Shown here piece after piece: positions 11,217-19,436 of a DNA stretch of 64,000 nucleotides. The DNA is from Dyella terrae (GTDB lineage Bacteria > Pseudomonadota > Gammaproteobacteria > Xanthomonadales > Rhodanobacteraceae): NCBI RefSeq assembly GCF_004322705.1, contig NZ_SIZZ01000001.1, positions 1,116,001 to 1,180,000 of the forward strand, read 5' to 3'. The notes beneath the pieces were generated by a model. The model ran no database searches and was not told the origin of the DNA. It worked only from the letters and a program-made list of their open reading frames with translations. Numbering within the stretch: the stretch's first letter is position 1; each line of letters starts with the position of its first letter. Made by a program: the position numbers and the translations under genes.

Positions 11217-12020
11217 TCAGTCGAGCGACAGCGAAAACTCGTCCGCATCCATCCACGCCGGGAAGCGCTCGCGATGTGCCAACAGCGGTGCCGGATCCAG
11301 CGTCACCGTGGTGACCTGCTCCTGCGAACCCAGTTCGACCAGCGCTTCACCCACTGGGTCGATCACTGCGCTGTCGCCCGCATACGGCAAATCATTGCCA
11401 TCCACGCCGACGCGGTTGACGCCCACGACGTAACTGAGGTTTTCGATCGCGCGTGCCCGCAACAATGTGCGCCACGGCTGGCGACGCGGCGCCGGCCAGT
11501 TGGCGACGAAAATCGCCAGGTCGTAATCCATGCCACCGGCTGCACTCTCAAGCCGACGATTGCGCAGCCACACGGGGAAGCGCAGGTCATAGCAAACCTG
11601 CGGAAGAATGCGCCACCCCTTCAGCTCCACGACCAGGCGCTCGTTGCCACCGCCGTAACGCGTGTGCTCGCCGGCCATGCGAAACAGATGTCGCTTGTCG
11701 TACTGCGCGAACGTGCCGTCGGGACGCGCCCAGATCAGACGGTTGTAAACCGTGCCGCCTTCGCGAATGGCCAGGCTGCCGCAGATCACGGCATCCACTT
11801 CCTGGGCCAGCGCGCGAATCCACGCCACGCCTTCGCCATCCATCGTGTCCGCACTTGCACGCGTGTCGTTGCTGAAGCCTGACAACAGTGTTTCCGGCAG
11901 CACGATCAGATCGCTCTGCCCTGCCACGCTGCGCGCCAGCTTGCCGTAGTAATCGCGGTTCGCCGGCGCGTCATGCCAACGCGTGGCGCCCTGAATCAGC
12001 GAGACTCTCAGAGCTTGCAT
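11217..12020 (-). CDS. Omega-amidase, nitrilase superfamily (YafV/Nit2 type)
   Basis: 267-residue C-N hydrolase. The catalytic triad is visible: Glu in LPETLLSGF, Lys in QYDKRHLF, Cys in PQVCYDLRFP. Close resemblance to YafV/Nit2 suggests hydrolysis of alpha-ketoglutaramate (and alpha-ketosuccinamate), the deaminated product left by glutamine transaminases. The ATG at 12020 is chosen because it begins the conserved strand MQALRVSLIQ; an upstream in-frame start would add 44 residues deep inside the neighbouring aminotransferase gene. It overlaps the end of that gene by 13 bases, so the two are almost certainly co-transcribed and functionally linked. Confidence 0.9.
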   Translation of the reverse strand: MQALRVSLIQGATRWHDAPANRDYYGKLARSVAGQSDLIVLPETLLSGFSNDTRASADTMDGEGVAWIRALAQEVDAVICGSLAIREGGTVYNRLIWARPDGTFAQYDKRHLFRMAGEHTRYGGGNERLVVELKGWRILPQVCYDLRFPVWLRNRRLESAAGGMDYDLAIFVANWPAPRRQPWRTLLRARAIENLSYVVGVNRVGVDGNDLPYAGDSAVIDPVGEALVELGSQEQVTTVTLDPAPLLAHRERFPAWMDADEFSLSLD

Positions 12021-13153
12021 AGGCGCTCCGCAGCGGCTTCCATCGTGGCATCGCTCTTGGCGAAGCACAGGCGCACCAGGCGCGTGTTCGGCGCCTTGTC
12101 GTAGAACGGTGTCAGCGGAATCGCCGCTACGCCGCCTTCCTTCACCAGCCACTCGCAGAAGGCCACGTCGGACTCGTCGCGAATGGCCGAGTAATCGACC
12201 AGCTGGAAGTAGCCGCCGGGCACGTCCAGCAGCTTCAGACGCGAGGGCTTGATCAGATCACGAAAACGATCGCGCTTGGCCTGGTAGAACGCCGGCAGTT
12301 CGAGGTAATGCTCCGGCGTGCTCGCCATGAATTCGGCAAAGGCGACCTGCGCGGGATGGAAGGTGCAGAACGTGAGGTACTGGTGCACCTTGCGGAACTC
12401 CGCCGACAAGGCCTTTGGCGCCACCGCATAGCCGACCTTCCAACCGGTGCAGTGATAGGTCTTGCCAAACGAAGACACCACGATGCTGCGCTCGGCCAGC
12501 TCCGCGTGGCGCAGCACGCTCTGATGCAGCGCGCCGTCAAACACGATGTGTTCGTACACTTCGTCCGACAGCACGATGATGTTCGTATCGCGCACAATGG
12601 CGGCCAGTTCATCCAGGTCGCCGGAAGACAGCACCGCGCCAGACGGATTGTGCGGGCTGTTCACCAGGATCATGCGCGTGCGCGGCGTAATCGCGTCGCG
12701 TACCTGCTGCCAATCGATGCCGAAGCTCGGCACCGTCAGCGGGATGTGCACCGCTTTCGCGCCCTGCAGATCAATCGCCGGCTCGTAGCTGTCATACGCC
12801 GGATCGAACACGATCACTTCGTCGCCCGCGCTCACGACGGCTGCGATGGCGGCGAACAGGGCCTCGGTCGCGCCCGAGGTCACCGTCACGTCCGTATCGG
12901 CGTTGATGCGGCGACCGTACATGCGCTCGGTCTTCAGCGCGATCTGCTCGCGCAGCGATTGCAGGCCGATACCCGGCGCGTATTGATTCTTGCCCTCGCC
13001 CATCGCGCGGGCCACCGCATCGCGCAGCGCCTGCGGCGGCTCGAAATCCGGAAAGCCCTGGCCGAGATTGACGGCCTTGTGCTCGACCGCGAGCTGGCTC
13101 ATGACGCTGAAGATGGTGGTTCCCACCTTCGGGAGCTTGGTATCGATATGCAT
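12008..13153 (-). CDS. PLP-dependent aminotransferase, methionine/glutamine type (YbdL-like)
   Basis: 381-residue class I/II aminotransferase. Seen: NLGQGFPDFEPP at the N-terminus, VTSGATEALFAA, the NSPHNPSG substrate/PLP motif, LSDEVYEHI, and the PLP lysine in SSFGKTYHCTGWK; Arg in RLVRLCFAK binds the substrate carboxylate. The family (YbdL/kynurenine aminotransferase-like) prefers methionine and aromatic keto acids with glutamine as amino donor. Its overlap with an omega-amidase gene supports the last step of methionine salvage: keto-methylthiobutyrate plus glutamine gives methionine plus ketoglutaramate, which the amidase removes. Confidence 0.9.
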   Translation of the reverse strand: MHIDTKLPKVGTTIFSVMSQLAVEHKAVNLGQGFPDFEPPQALRDAVARAMGEGKNQYAPGIGLQSLREQIALKTERMYGRRINADTDVTVTSGATEALFAAIAAVVSAGDEVIVFDPAYDSYEPAIDLQGAKAVHIPLTVPSFGIDWQQVRDAITPRTRMILVNSPHNPSGAVLSSGDLDELAAIVRDTNIIVLSDEVYEHIVFDGALHQSVLRHAELAERSIVVSSFGKTYHCTGWKVGYAVAPKALSAEFRKVHQYLTFCTFHPAQVAFAEFMASTPEHYLELPAFYQAKRDRFRDLIKPSRLKLLDVPGGYFQLVDYSAIRDESDVAFCEWLVKEGGVAAIPLTPFYDKAPNTRLVRLCFAKSDATMEAAAERLCKL

Positions 13154-13205
13154 GGGATTTGGGGGTATGGAAGGCTAAACCAAGGATGCTAGCACGCCGC
13201 GCCGC

Positions 13206-14171
13206 TCAGGCTGCCGGCTCGGGCCGCTTGCTGCATTGCTCGTGTTTTTCACGTGTCGCTTCAGGCAACCGCTCGGCCAGGAAGTCCACGAAGGCGCGCA
13301 CGCCCGGCAGCAGGCCGCGACGGCTGGGGTAGACAAAATGCATGGTGCCCTGGGGCACGCTCCAGTCCGGAAGCACCACCTCAAGCTGACCGGCCTTGAT
13401 CGCGGGCGCGCAGACAAATTCCGGCAGCAGCGTCACACCGATGCCATAGATGGCCGCCTGCAGCAGAGCCGCAAATTCACCGCAGATGAGCCGGGGCTGG
13501 ATATCCACCACCACGCGCTGGCCTTGCGCATCGATCAGTTCCCAGTTGTGGGCGCCTTCGTGCTCGTTCATGGTCAGGGCGGGCATCGTGGCCAGCTCGT
13601 CGGGCGACTTGGGGTGCCCCAGGCGCTTGAGCAGCTCGGGGCTTGCCACCGGCAGTACGCGCGACTGGCCAAAAGTGCGCACGACCAGCATGGCGTCGGT
13701 GTCGAGCTTGTTGCGCACGCGAATGGAGACGTCGAAGCCTTCGCCGATCACGTCGACACGACGATTGGTGGCCTGCAGGCGCACCTGGACCTTGGGGTAC
13801 TTAGCCAGGAACTCTGGCAGCACGTGCCCCACGACGGTCTGGGCGAGTGAATTGGGGCAACTGACGCGGACCACGCCACGCGGCTCGGCGCGCAGCTCAT
13901 CGACGGCATCCTGGGCAGCCCGGGCCTCTTCGAGCACCGCCCGGCAGTGCGTATAAAAGCGTTCGCCGACCTCGGTGACCACGAAACGGCGCGTGGTGCG
14001 CTGGAGCAGTCGGACGCCCAGGCGATCTTCCAACTGCGCGATACGCTTGCTCAGGCGCGACTTGGGGATGCCAAGGGCGCGCCCGGCAGCCGAGAAACCA
14101 CCGTATTCCACCACGGAGGCGAAGAAATACAGGTCATTGAGGTCCTGCAGGGCGCCGTCCAATACCGTCAT
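13206..14171 (-). CDS. LysR-family transcriptional regulator
   Basis: 321-residue regulator. The N-terminal winged helix (DLYFFASVVEYGGFSAAGRA ... PKSRLSKRIAQLEDRLGVRLLQRTTRR) is followed by a type 2 periplasmic-binding-like effector domain, VRVSCPNSLAQTVV through LLPEFVCAPAIKAGQLEVVLPDW. The sequence is of the AaeR/DsdC-like subgroup common next to NAD(P)H:quinone or azo reductases. It is transcribed divergently from azoR with 115 bases between the starts, the usual arrangement for a LysR regulator and its target. Confidence 0.92.
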   Translation of the reverse strand: MTVLDGALQDLNDLYFFASVVEYGGFSAAGRALGIPKSRLSKRIAQLEDRLGVRLLQRTTRRFVVTEVGERFYTHCRAVLEEARAAQDAVDELRAEPRGVVRVSCPNSLAQTVVGHVLPEFLAKYPKVQVRLQATNRRVDVIGEGFDVSIRVRNKLDTDAMLVVRTFGQSRVLPVASPELLKRLGHPKSPDELATMPALTMNEHEGAHNWELIDAQGQRVVVDIQPRLICGEFAALLQAAIYGIGVTLLPEFVCAPAIKAGQLEVVLPDWSVPQGTMHFVYPSRRGLLPGVRAFVDFLAERLPEATREKHEQCSKRPEPAA

Positions 14172-14174
14172 TAG

Positions 14175-14200
14175 TGTTCTCTTGTGCGAACAATACGTTC
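14175..14200. promoter_or_regulatory. Candidate LysR operator between regulator and azoR
   Basis: Two overlapping dyads sit just upstream of the regulator: TGTTC-N8-GAACA (14175-14192) and GAAC-N5-GTTC (14188-14200). A further GTTCAAG occurs at about 14196 and 14227. LysR proteins bind interrupted dyads of the T-N11-A type in such divergent regions. Position and symmetry support an operator; binding is inferred. Confidence 0.45.
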
Positions 14201-14286
14201 AAGAATACCCGACTTATCGCCTGATTGTTCAAGGAGCATCCTTATTCACGTCGCCGGCCCCGCCGGCTCGTCATCGAGGAATAGCC

Positions 14287-14868
14287 ATGAACGTCCTGCA
14301 CATCGACTCCAGCGCCCTGGGTGCCCACTCTGTGTCGCGCGGCCTGACCGCAGCCATCGTAACTGAGCTGAAGCATGAACAGCCGGGCCTGAACGTGACC
14401 TACCGCGACGTGGCCGCCAATCCCCTGCCGCACTGGGCCCCCGTAGCCGACGCCGCCGACCCGGCCGCCACCATGGGCGCCGACGTGATGGACGAATTCC
14501 TGGCCGCCGACGTCGTCGTCATCGGCGCCCCGATGTACAACTTCGGTATCCCCAGCGCGCTGAAGGCGTGGATCGATCGCATCGCCGTCGCCGGCAAGAC
14601 CTTCCGCTACACCGCCGAAGGCCCGGAAGGCCTGGCCAAGGGCAAGCGCGTGATCGTGGCTTCCAGCCGCGGTGGCTTCTATAGCGCCGGTGCCGCTGCC
14701 GCCATGGATTTCCAGGAAAGCTACCTGCGCGCCGTGTTGGGCTTTATCGGCATCACCGACGTTGAATTCGTCCGCGCCGAAGGCGTGAACGTCAGCGCCG
14801 ATCACAAGAACGAAGCGTTGCAGTCGGCGCAAGCCGCCATCGGTGGCGTGATTCGCAAGGCCGCGTAA
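14287..14868 (+). CDS. azoR: FMN-dependent NADH:azoreductase / quinone reductase
   Basis: 193-residue flavodoxin-like reductase. The start MNVLHIDSSALGAHSVSRGL has the FMN phosphate-binding SS-(X)n-S pattern, PMYNFGIPSALKAWIDRI is the hallmark of AzoR, and SSRGGFY near residue 125 binds the isoalloxazine. The enzyme reduces azo compounds and quinones with NADH and is usually a defence against electrophilic stress. The ATG at 14287 starts the conserved strand; longer frames upstream overlap the lysR gene and are ignored. Probably controlled by the divergent LysR protein. Confidence 0.93.
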   Translation: MNVLHIDSSALGAHSVSRGLTAAIVTELKHEQPGLNVTYRDVAANPLPHWAPVADAADPAATMGADVMDEFLAADVVVIGAPMYNFGIPSALKAWIDRIAVAGKTFRYTAEGPEGLAKGKRVIVASSRGGFYSAGAAAAMDFQESYLRAVLGFIGITDVEFVRAEGVNVSADHKNEALQSAQAAIGGVIRKAA

Positions 14869-14892
14869 GACGGTTGGCCGGACGATGACGGA

Positions 14893-14920
14893 CTCCCCCT
14901 GCTTGCAGGGGGAGCTTTCT
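14893..14920. terminator. Terminator between azoR and amidohydrolase gene
   Basis: Perfect 10-bp stem CTCCCCCTGC (14893-14902), TT loop, GCAGGGGGAG (14905-14914), followed by CTTTCT. It lies 24 bases after the azoR stop. The T run is weak, so efficiency is uncertain. Confidence 0.6.
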
Positions 14921-15021
14921 GTTGTTGGCCTGCGTGGACCGACTCTTCAGCTCGGCATGACCTGACAGCACGGGCCTGACATGGCCGACGACTTTGCCGT
15001 CAGCCGTGTCGGTGTTGTCGC

Positions 15022-16698
15022 TTACTTGCTCGTGCTTGCCTGACCGGCCTTGTAAACGACCTGACCGTCGACCCAGGTACTGAGCGGCTTCAGCTCGGCA
15101 ATCTGGCGCGGCTCGATGGTCAGCGGATCGGCATTGAGCATCACGAAGTCAGCGCGCATGCCGGCCTTCAGCATGCCTACTTCGTTCTCCATGAAGGCCG
15201 CATAGGCGGCCGTGCGCGTGAAGCCGGCGATGGCCTGAATGCGGCTGACGCGCTGGTCCGGATACCAACCACCCGGCGGATGACCTGCCAGATCCTGACG
15301 CGTCACTGCGGCATACAAGCCAAGCATCGGGTTGGCGCTTTCCACCGGGAAGTCCGAACCAAAGGCGAGCGGCACTTTTTCATGCAGGAAGCGCTGCCAG
15401 GCGTATGCGCCCTTGAGGCGATCCTTGCCCAGGCGCTGTTCGGCCCACGGCATGTCCGAGGTGGCATGCGTCGGCTGCATCGAAGCGATCAGACCCAACT
15501 GAGCGAAGCGCGGAATATCGTCCAGCGCCACGATCTGCGCGTGCTCAACACGCCAGCGATGGTCGGTCGCCGAATCCTTGCCCAGCACGGCCTGGTAGGT
15601 ATCCAGCACCATGCGATTCCCGCGGTCGCCGATCGCATGCGTCGCTACCTGGACATGGCAACCGTGCGCCTTTTCGACGGCGACGCGATAGTCCTCCGGC
15701 GAAGTCACGAAGATGCCTTTGTTGCCGTGATCGTCGCTGTAGTCCGTGAGCAGTGCGGCGCCACGGCTGCCGAGCGCGCCGTCCATATAGAGCTTGACCG
15801 TCTGCATGCGCAGTCGTGCCGTAGGATCGGCCCAGTGACCGCCCTGTGAGCAAAGCCACGCGAGTGCCTCGTGGTTGCCGTCAGCCATTTCGTACAGGCG
15901 CAGCGGGATTTCGCCATCCTTCGCCATGGCCTGCAGGACCTTGAAGTCCTTCAGGCTGACGCCCGCGTCGTGCACGCCCGTCAGACCGTAGGAGATAGCC
16001 TCCTTGAAGGCGAGCTGGTATGCCTCGCGCGTCTGCGCCGGGGTCATCGGCGGAATGGCGTCGGAGACCAGTAACACGGCTCCGTCGACCAGGATGCCAT
16101 TCGCGCGCTTGCCGACACGCAGGATACGACCGCCGTCCGGCTGCCAGTCGCCATCCAGCGGCTTGACGGCCTTCTTCATGGCGGCGGTGTTCACCCATGC
16201 GGCGTGTCCGTCGATGCGCTCCAGGTAGACCGGGCGATCCGGGAAGGCGGCGTCGAGATCGGCGGCCGTCGGGAAGTGCTTTTCCGGCCAGCGGTTCTGA
16301 TCCCAGCCGCGACCGATCAGCCACGCGTCCTTGGGCAACTTGGCCGCCCAATCCTTCAAACGCTGCAGCACTTCGGCCCGCGAATTGGCGCCCACCAGAT
16401 CCACCTGGCTACGTGCCATGCCCAGACCCAACAAGTGGCCGTGGGCGTCAATCAGCCCTGGAATGATGGTGGCGCCCTGAGCATCGATCTTGGTGGCGTC
16501 GGCAAATTTCGCCGTCAGGTCCTTGGCGTCGCCCAGGGCCTCCAGGCGGCCGTCGTTACCCCACACCATGGCCGAGACCTGCGGTTTGTCGGGATCCATC
16601 GTGTGGATGCGTGCGTTGTACAGCAAGGTGGTGGCGTGCAACGGCAGCACGGCAAAGGCAAGAGCGGACAGGACAGCACGACGAAGCGACACATTCAT
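15022..16698 (-). CDS. Exported amidohydrolase, YtcJ-like (Amidohydrolase_3)
   Basis: 558-residue metal-dependent hydrolase with a Sec signal peptide (MNVSLRRAVLSALAFAVLPL followed by HA), so it acts in the periplasm or outside. The TIM-barrel metal motif HGH is in GLIDAHGHLLG; further metal/catalytic residues appear in QTVKLYMDGALGSRG (carbamylated Lys position), VATHAIGDRGN, RVEHAQIV and GSDFPVESANP. YtcJ/N-substituted formamide deformylase relatives have diverse substrates, so none is assigned. Monocistronic by spacing, facing azoR across a terminator. Confidence 0.87.
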   Translation of the reverse strand: MNVSLRRAVLSALAFAVLPLHATTLLYNARIHTMDPDKPQVSAMVWGNDGRLEALGDAKDLTAKFADATKIDAQGATIIPGLIDAHGHLLGLGMARSQVDLVGANSRAEVLQRLKDWAAKLPKDAWLIGRGWDQNRWPEKHFPTAADLDAAFPDRPVYLERIDGHAAWVNTAAMKKAVKPLDGDWQPDGGRILRVGKRANGILVDGAVLLVSDAIPPMTPAQTREAYQLAFKEAISYGLTGVHDAGVSLKDFKVLQAMAKDGEIPLRLYEMADGNHEALAWLCSQGGHWADPTARLRMQTVKLYMDGALGSRGAALLTDYSDDHGNKGIFVTSPEDYRVAVEKAHGCHVQVATHAIGDRGNRMVLDTYQAVLGKDSATDHRWRVEHAQIVALDDIPRFAQLGLIASMQPTHATSDMPWAEQRLGKDRLKGAYAWQRFLHEKVPLAFGSDFPVESANPMLGLYAAVTRQDLAGHPPGGWYPDQRVSRIQAIAGFTRTAAYAAFMENEVGMLKAGMRADFVMLNADPLTIEPRQIAELKPLSTWVDGQVVYKAGQASTSK

Positions 16699-17107
16699 GG
16701 GCGGATTCCGACAAAGGACCGTCGCACTTTGCCGACTTCATATCGGTGAAACAAGATTCGGAGGGTGTCGTGGAAGCCGATGTGCCGTCTGCGGCCCATG
16801 GTGCTGTGCAACACGGTCATGCACGGCGCCGGATCATCGGGTGGCCTACCCGCAAGGGAAGGCTCTGCAGTCAGCTGACTCGAACTGAGGGCGAATGAAG
16901 GATCGAAAACCCGAATGCGCCGTTTCGATAACAGGTGCGTCGCGAAGCCTGGAAAGTGAGGATGCTCGGGAGCTGACCGGATGGTCGGCAGCTTCGCGCT
17001 GGCAGCGCGGCGCTGCGTGGCGGAAAAAGCTCAGCACTTCGGGAGAACGGAAAATGCAGCGATGACGGAGCGACCGGCATCGGGCCGCTGACGTCACGTG
17101 CAAGCTC
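16699..17107. other. Non-coding stretch upstream of amidohydrolase gene
   Basis: About 410 bases holding overlapping short frames on both strands, none with a ribosome binding site or recognisable protein. It should contain the leftward promoter of the amidohydrolase gene and possibly the 3' UTR of the small gene at 17108. I see no RNA gene or repeat in it. Confidence 0.45.
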
Positions 17108-17347
17108 TCAGGCCGCCGCCGCCTGCAGCATCATCTCCGGCCGTGCGTACTGCGCAAGACGAATGCTCGATTCCAGGCCAGGCATCTCCACGCACACGGC
17201 GCGACCCGAGCGGGCGTGTTCATCACGCGCGACTTCGCGGGCGAGGTTGATCGCCGCACCAAGGCGAAGATTGCTGAAAAGGGAAAAGCCGGAACGACAA
17301 ACGCTCCAATGACCTTCAGGGGACTGCTTGAGCGAGTACACGATCAT
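17108..17347 (-). CDS. Small conserved-looking hypothetical protein
   Basis: 79-residue soluble protein, not assigned. It starts MIVYSLKQSPEGHWSVCRSG and continues with a helix (AAINLAREVARDEHARSGRAVCVEM) and an alpha-helical end. The N-terminal two-strand plus helix shape resembles small DUF2188-like domains by eye only. The start at 17347 is supported by AAAGGA 8 bases upstream. Frame composition is protein-like and no competing frame is present. No operon partner. Confidence 0.6.
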   Translation of the reverse strand: MIVYSLKQSPEGHWSVCRSGFSLFSNLRLGAAINLAREVARDEHARSGRAVCVEMPGLESSIRLAQYARPEMMLQAAAA

Positions 17348-17558
17348 CAGTGGGTCCTTTGTAGGGAAGGAGCCAATTGCTCGGACATGACCCTTTGCTC
17401 GAATGCAGCTGTGTCCTTACAACTGAGCAAGTAAATACTGACGTGTATTGCCATATCCGCCTATCGGACACAGACACTTACGCATGTAGGCGAACGACTA
17501 CTTCAACGCGCGCATGTATCGGAAGTGCAACACCGCAGAAAGCCAGGGGCCCAGAATG

Positions 17559-17585
17559 AAAAAAGCGCCTCGGGGGGCGAGGCGC
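17559..17585 (-). terminator. Strong minus-strand terminator without an assigned upstream gene
   Basis: On the minus strand: GCGCCTCG-CCCCC-CGAGGCGC followed by six T. It lies about 340 bases beyond the end of the EF-hand gene, which has its own hairpin, so a separate short leftward transcript probably ends here (see the 27-codon frame at 17599-17682). Confidence 0.85.
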
Positions 17586-17598
17586 CAAAGCAGAGGCT

Positions 17599-17682
17599 CA
17601 GGGGCATGAGCCATGCATGAAGAACGCCCCGGTCATCGGCTGACGTGAATCGTGGGATACACCGCCTGACTCACGGGGCATG
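17599..17682 (-). CDS. Possible 27-residue microprotein or sRNA-embedded frame
   Basis: ATG at 17682, 27 codons and a TGA ending 13 bases before the strong terminator stem at 17565-17585. The peptide begins MPRESGGVSHDSR and ends FFMHGSCP. A purine-rich GAGCATTCTGATC precedes the ATG, with only a weak Shine-Dalgarno. It is listed because an otherwise empty 580-base gap contains a well-formed leftward terminator that needs a transcript. The RNA itself rather than the peptide may be the product. Low confidence. Confidence 0.25.
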
Positions 17683-17892
17683 ATCAGAATGCTCTCAACG
17701 AATATTCCGACCAAGCAGGCATCCCCGTCAGGTCATGTAGGGGAATTCTGATCTGTGTGGAGACTTTGTGAGGAAAACCCAGTGAAACTGTGTTTCTCCC
17801 GGCACAAATTCTTTCGACATGGACGACTTACAAAACGAGCTCGAAATCCATCAACTGAAGGCGCGACGATCAGCGCGGGCCGACAGACGCAG

Positions 17893-17919
17893 CTCCACGG
17901 ATGTCAGTCATCCGTGGAG
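17893..17919 (-). terminator. Hairpin after EF-hand gene
   Basis: Perfect 11-bp stem CTCCACGGATG (17893-17903) and CATCCGTGGAG (17909-17919) with a 5-base loop, 10 bases past the stop of the leftward EF-hand gene. No clear T run follows on the minus strand (GCTGCG), so it could instead be a transcript-stabilising 3' structure. Confidence 0.55.
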
Positions 17920-17929
17920 TTGCCCTGCC

Positions 17930-18256
17930 TCATGGCTTGGCCGTTGATCCAGCCGCTGCCGGTGCGGCCGCGGGAGCGGGCTTGCGCACGGACTTGATGT
18001 ATTCGACGACGTCTTCCTTGGACACCTTGCCAGCGTGGTTCTTGTCGATCTTGTCGAAGTGCGCGCCGATAAAGGGCGTCGAACCGGAGTTCGCTTCTTC
18101 CTTGGTCAGGAAGCCGTCGTGATCCTTGTCGGCGACGTCGAAATTCTTCGCCGCGTTGGCCATCTTGTTCGCAATGGCACCATAGCCGCTCTGCGCCATG
18201 ACCGGCATCGCCGCACCCAGGGCCAGGGCCAGCACCCAGTAACGCATCGTCTGCAT
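17930..18256 (-). CDS. Exported EF-hand calcium-binding protein
   Basis: 108-residue small protein with a signal peptide (MRYWVLALALGAAMPVMAQ, cleavage after AQA-like MAQ), so probably periplasmic. The first EF-hand loop DKDHDGFLTKEE (residues 43-54) is canonical. The second, DKNHAGKVSKED (71-82), has Ala at loop position 5 and Asp instead of Glu at position 12, so its calcium affinity should be weaker. The C-terminus is a Pro/Ala-rich linker (KPAPAAAPAAAG). Either ATG at 18256 or the one three codons later can be the start. Confidence 0.85.
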   Translation of the reverse strand: MQTMRYWVLALALGAAMPVMAQSGYGAIANKMANAAKNFDVADKDHDGFLTKEEANSGSTPFIGAHFDKIDKNHAGKVSKEDVVEYIKSVRKPAPAAAPAAAGSTAKP

Positions 18257-18464
18257 GTGTCGTCTCCGGAGGAAAATGCCTTATCAGTATGGCACCGCCG
18301 TCAGTCGGCAAAATGCGAAGGTCGAGGGCTGATTCAGCCAACCTGCAGGAGGGTGCGCGCCGACCAGCGTGTAAGAGAACCACGCGCCTGACCCAGCTCA
18401 AGCAACGTTCGTCCGGTCCGCTATGCTTTTGGGATGCGGACACGACTGACGGCCAGGAGCCCCC

Positions 18465-19418
18465 ATGCACCTTGATGTCGCCTACAGCCTGGAGTGGAAG
18501 GACTACATCACGGCCGAAGAGGCCTACGAGCTCTTCTGGTCAGCCCACATCAAGGACAAACGCGCCTTTCAGTGCCCTGAAGACGTGTGCGACGGCCAGG
18601 TGACCTGCGCCAACATGGACAAACCCGAGCAGAGCCTTAAGGTGCAGCCATACTTCAAGGCTTACTCGCACTCACCTGCCTGCCCGATCCTCTTGGCCGA
18701 GCAGTCCCGCGACCAGGCAGCAGAAGGCGGCGACCCAACGGCAGAGGGCCTGGGCGAAGACGTCTTCCAGCTTTCCCGCCCCGCGAGCCACGACGCCCGA
18801 GACAAGGGTGAGCCTGCTGGCAGCGGCTTCCGCATCGGCCAGGGCACTTCGCCTGCACGCAATCGCACTCGCGGCCCGGTTCGACGCCAACTGTTTACCG
18901 TGCGCAGTCTGGTCACCCGATGGGTCAAGCACCGGCAGTCCGATACCGACACCCGGGCGACGGTGAGCGTCGGTGAAGCGGAAGGCGTTCCCTACAACAC
19001 GCTCTTCGAATCCATCTACCCAAACCGGAAAGCGCCCATCCTGGTGCGTCCTCGCGTTTATTGGGGCAAAGCGTGGGTCACCGCCATGAACAACGGCGAC
19101 TATCGCATCGCCTTCCATTCCGGCATCGAGCTGCAAGACGATGCAGGTGCCCCACTCGCCCACGAAAAGCCCGCCATCTTCGTCGACAAATCAAGCCTCG
19201 AAAGCTACCGGACCCAACGCCTGCTCGAACCCCAGCTGCGTGAAGCCGCAGAAGGCAAGAAGCCCGTGCTTGCTTTCGTTTATGCGACTCCCAAGGTGCG
19301 AACGACGCAGCATCCAACCAAGGGTGACCGCATCTTCATCAACTTCGACGCCAGCAACCTGGACATGCTTTGCCTGCATCCGATGGCGTTCTTCGAAGAA
19401 CTCAAGCGCGACAGCTGA
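18465..19418 (+). CDS. Orphan hypothetical protein with N-terminal Cys/His cluster
   Basis: 317-residue soluble protein that I do not recognise. The first 75 residues contain a putative zinc site, FQCPEDVC, VTCAN, then SHSPACP after YFKAYS, a spacing reminiscent of CoiA-like or other nucleic-acid-linked zinc folds. Residues about 85-160 are low complexity, Arg/Gly/Ser rich and probably a disordered linker. The C-terminal 150 residues are an alpha/beta domain (LFESIYPNRKAPILVRPRVY, then the strand-rich GDRIFINFDASNLDMLCL). No signal peptide or membrane segment. It stands alone between an EF-hand gene and the heptamer array, which suggests an accessory locus. Confidence 0.7.
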   Translation: MHLDVAYSLEWKDYITAEEAYELFWSAHIKDKRAFQCPEDVCDGQVTCANMDKPEQSLKVQPYFKAYSHSPACPILLAEQSRDQAAEGGDPTAEGLGEDVFQLSRPASHDARDKGEPAGSGFRIGQGTSPARNRTRGPVRRQLFTVRSLVTRWVKHRQSDTDTRATVSVGEAEGVPYNTLFESIYPNRKAPILVRPRVYWGKAWVTAMNNGDYRIAFHSGIELQDDAGAPLAHEKPAIFVDKSSLESYRTQRLLEPQLREAAEGKKPVLAFVYATPKVRTTQHPTKGDRIFINFDASNLDMLCLHPMAFFEELKRDS

Positions 19419-19436
19419 GGAGGCGCAGTTAGCAGA

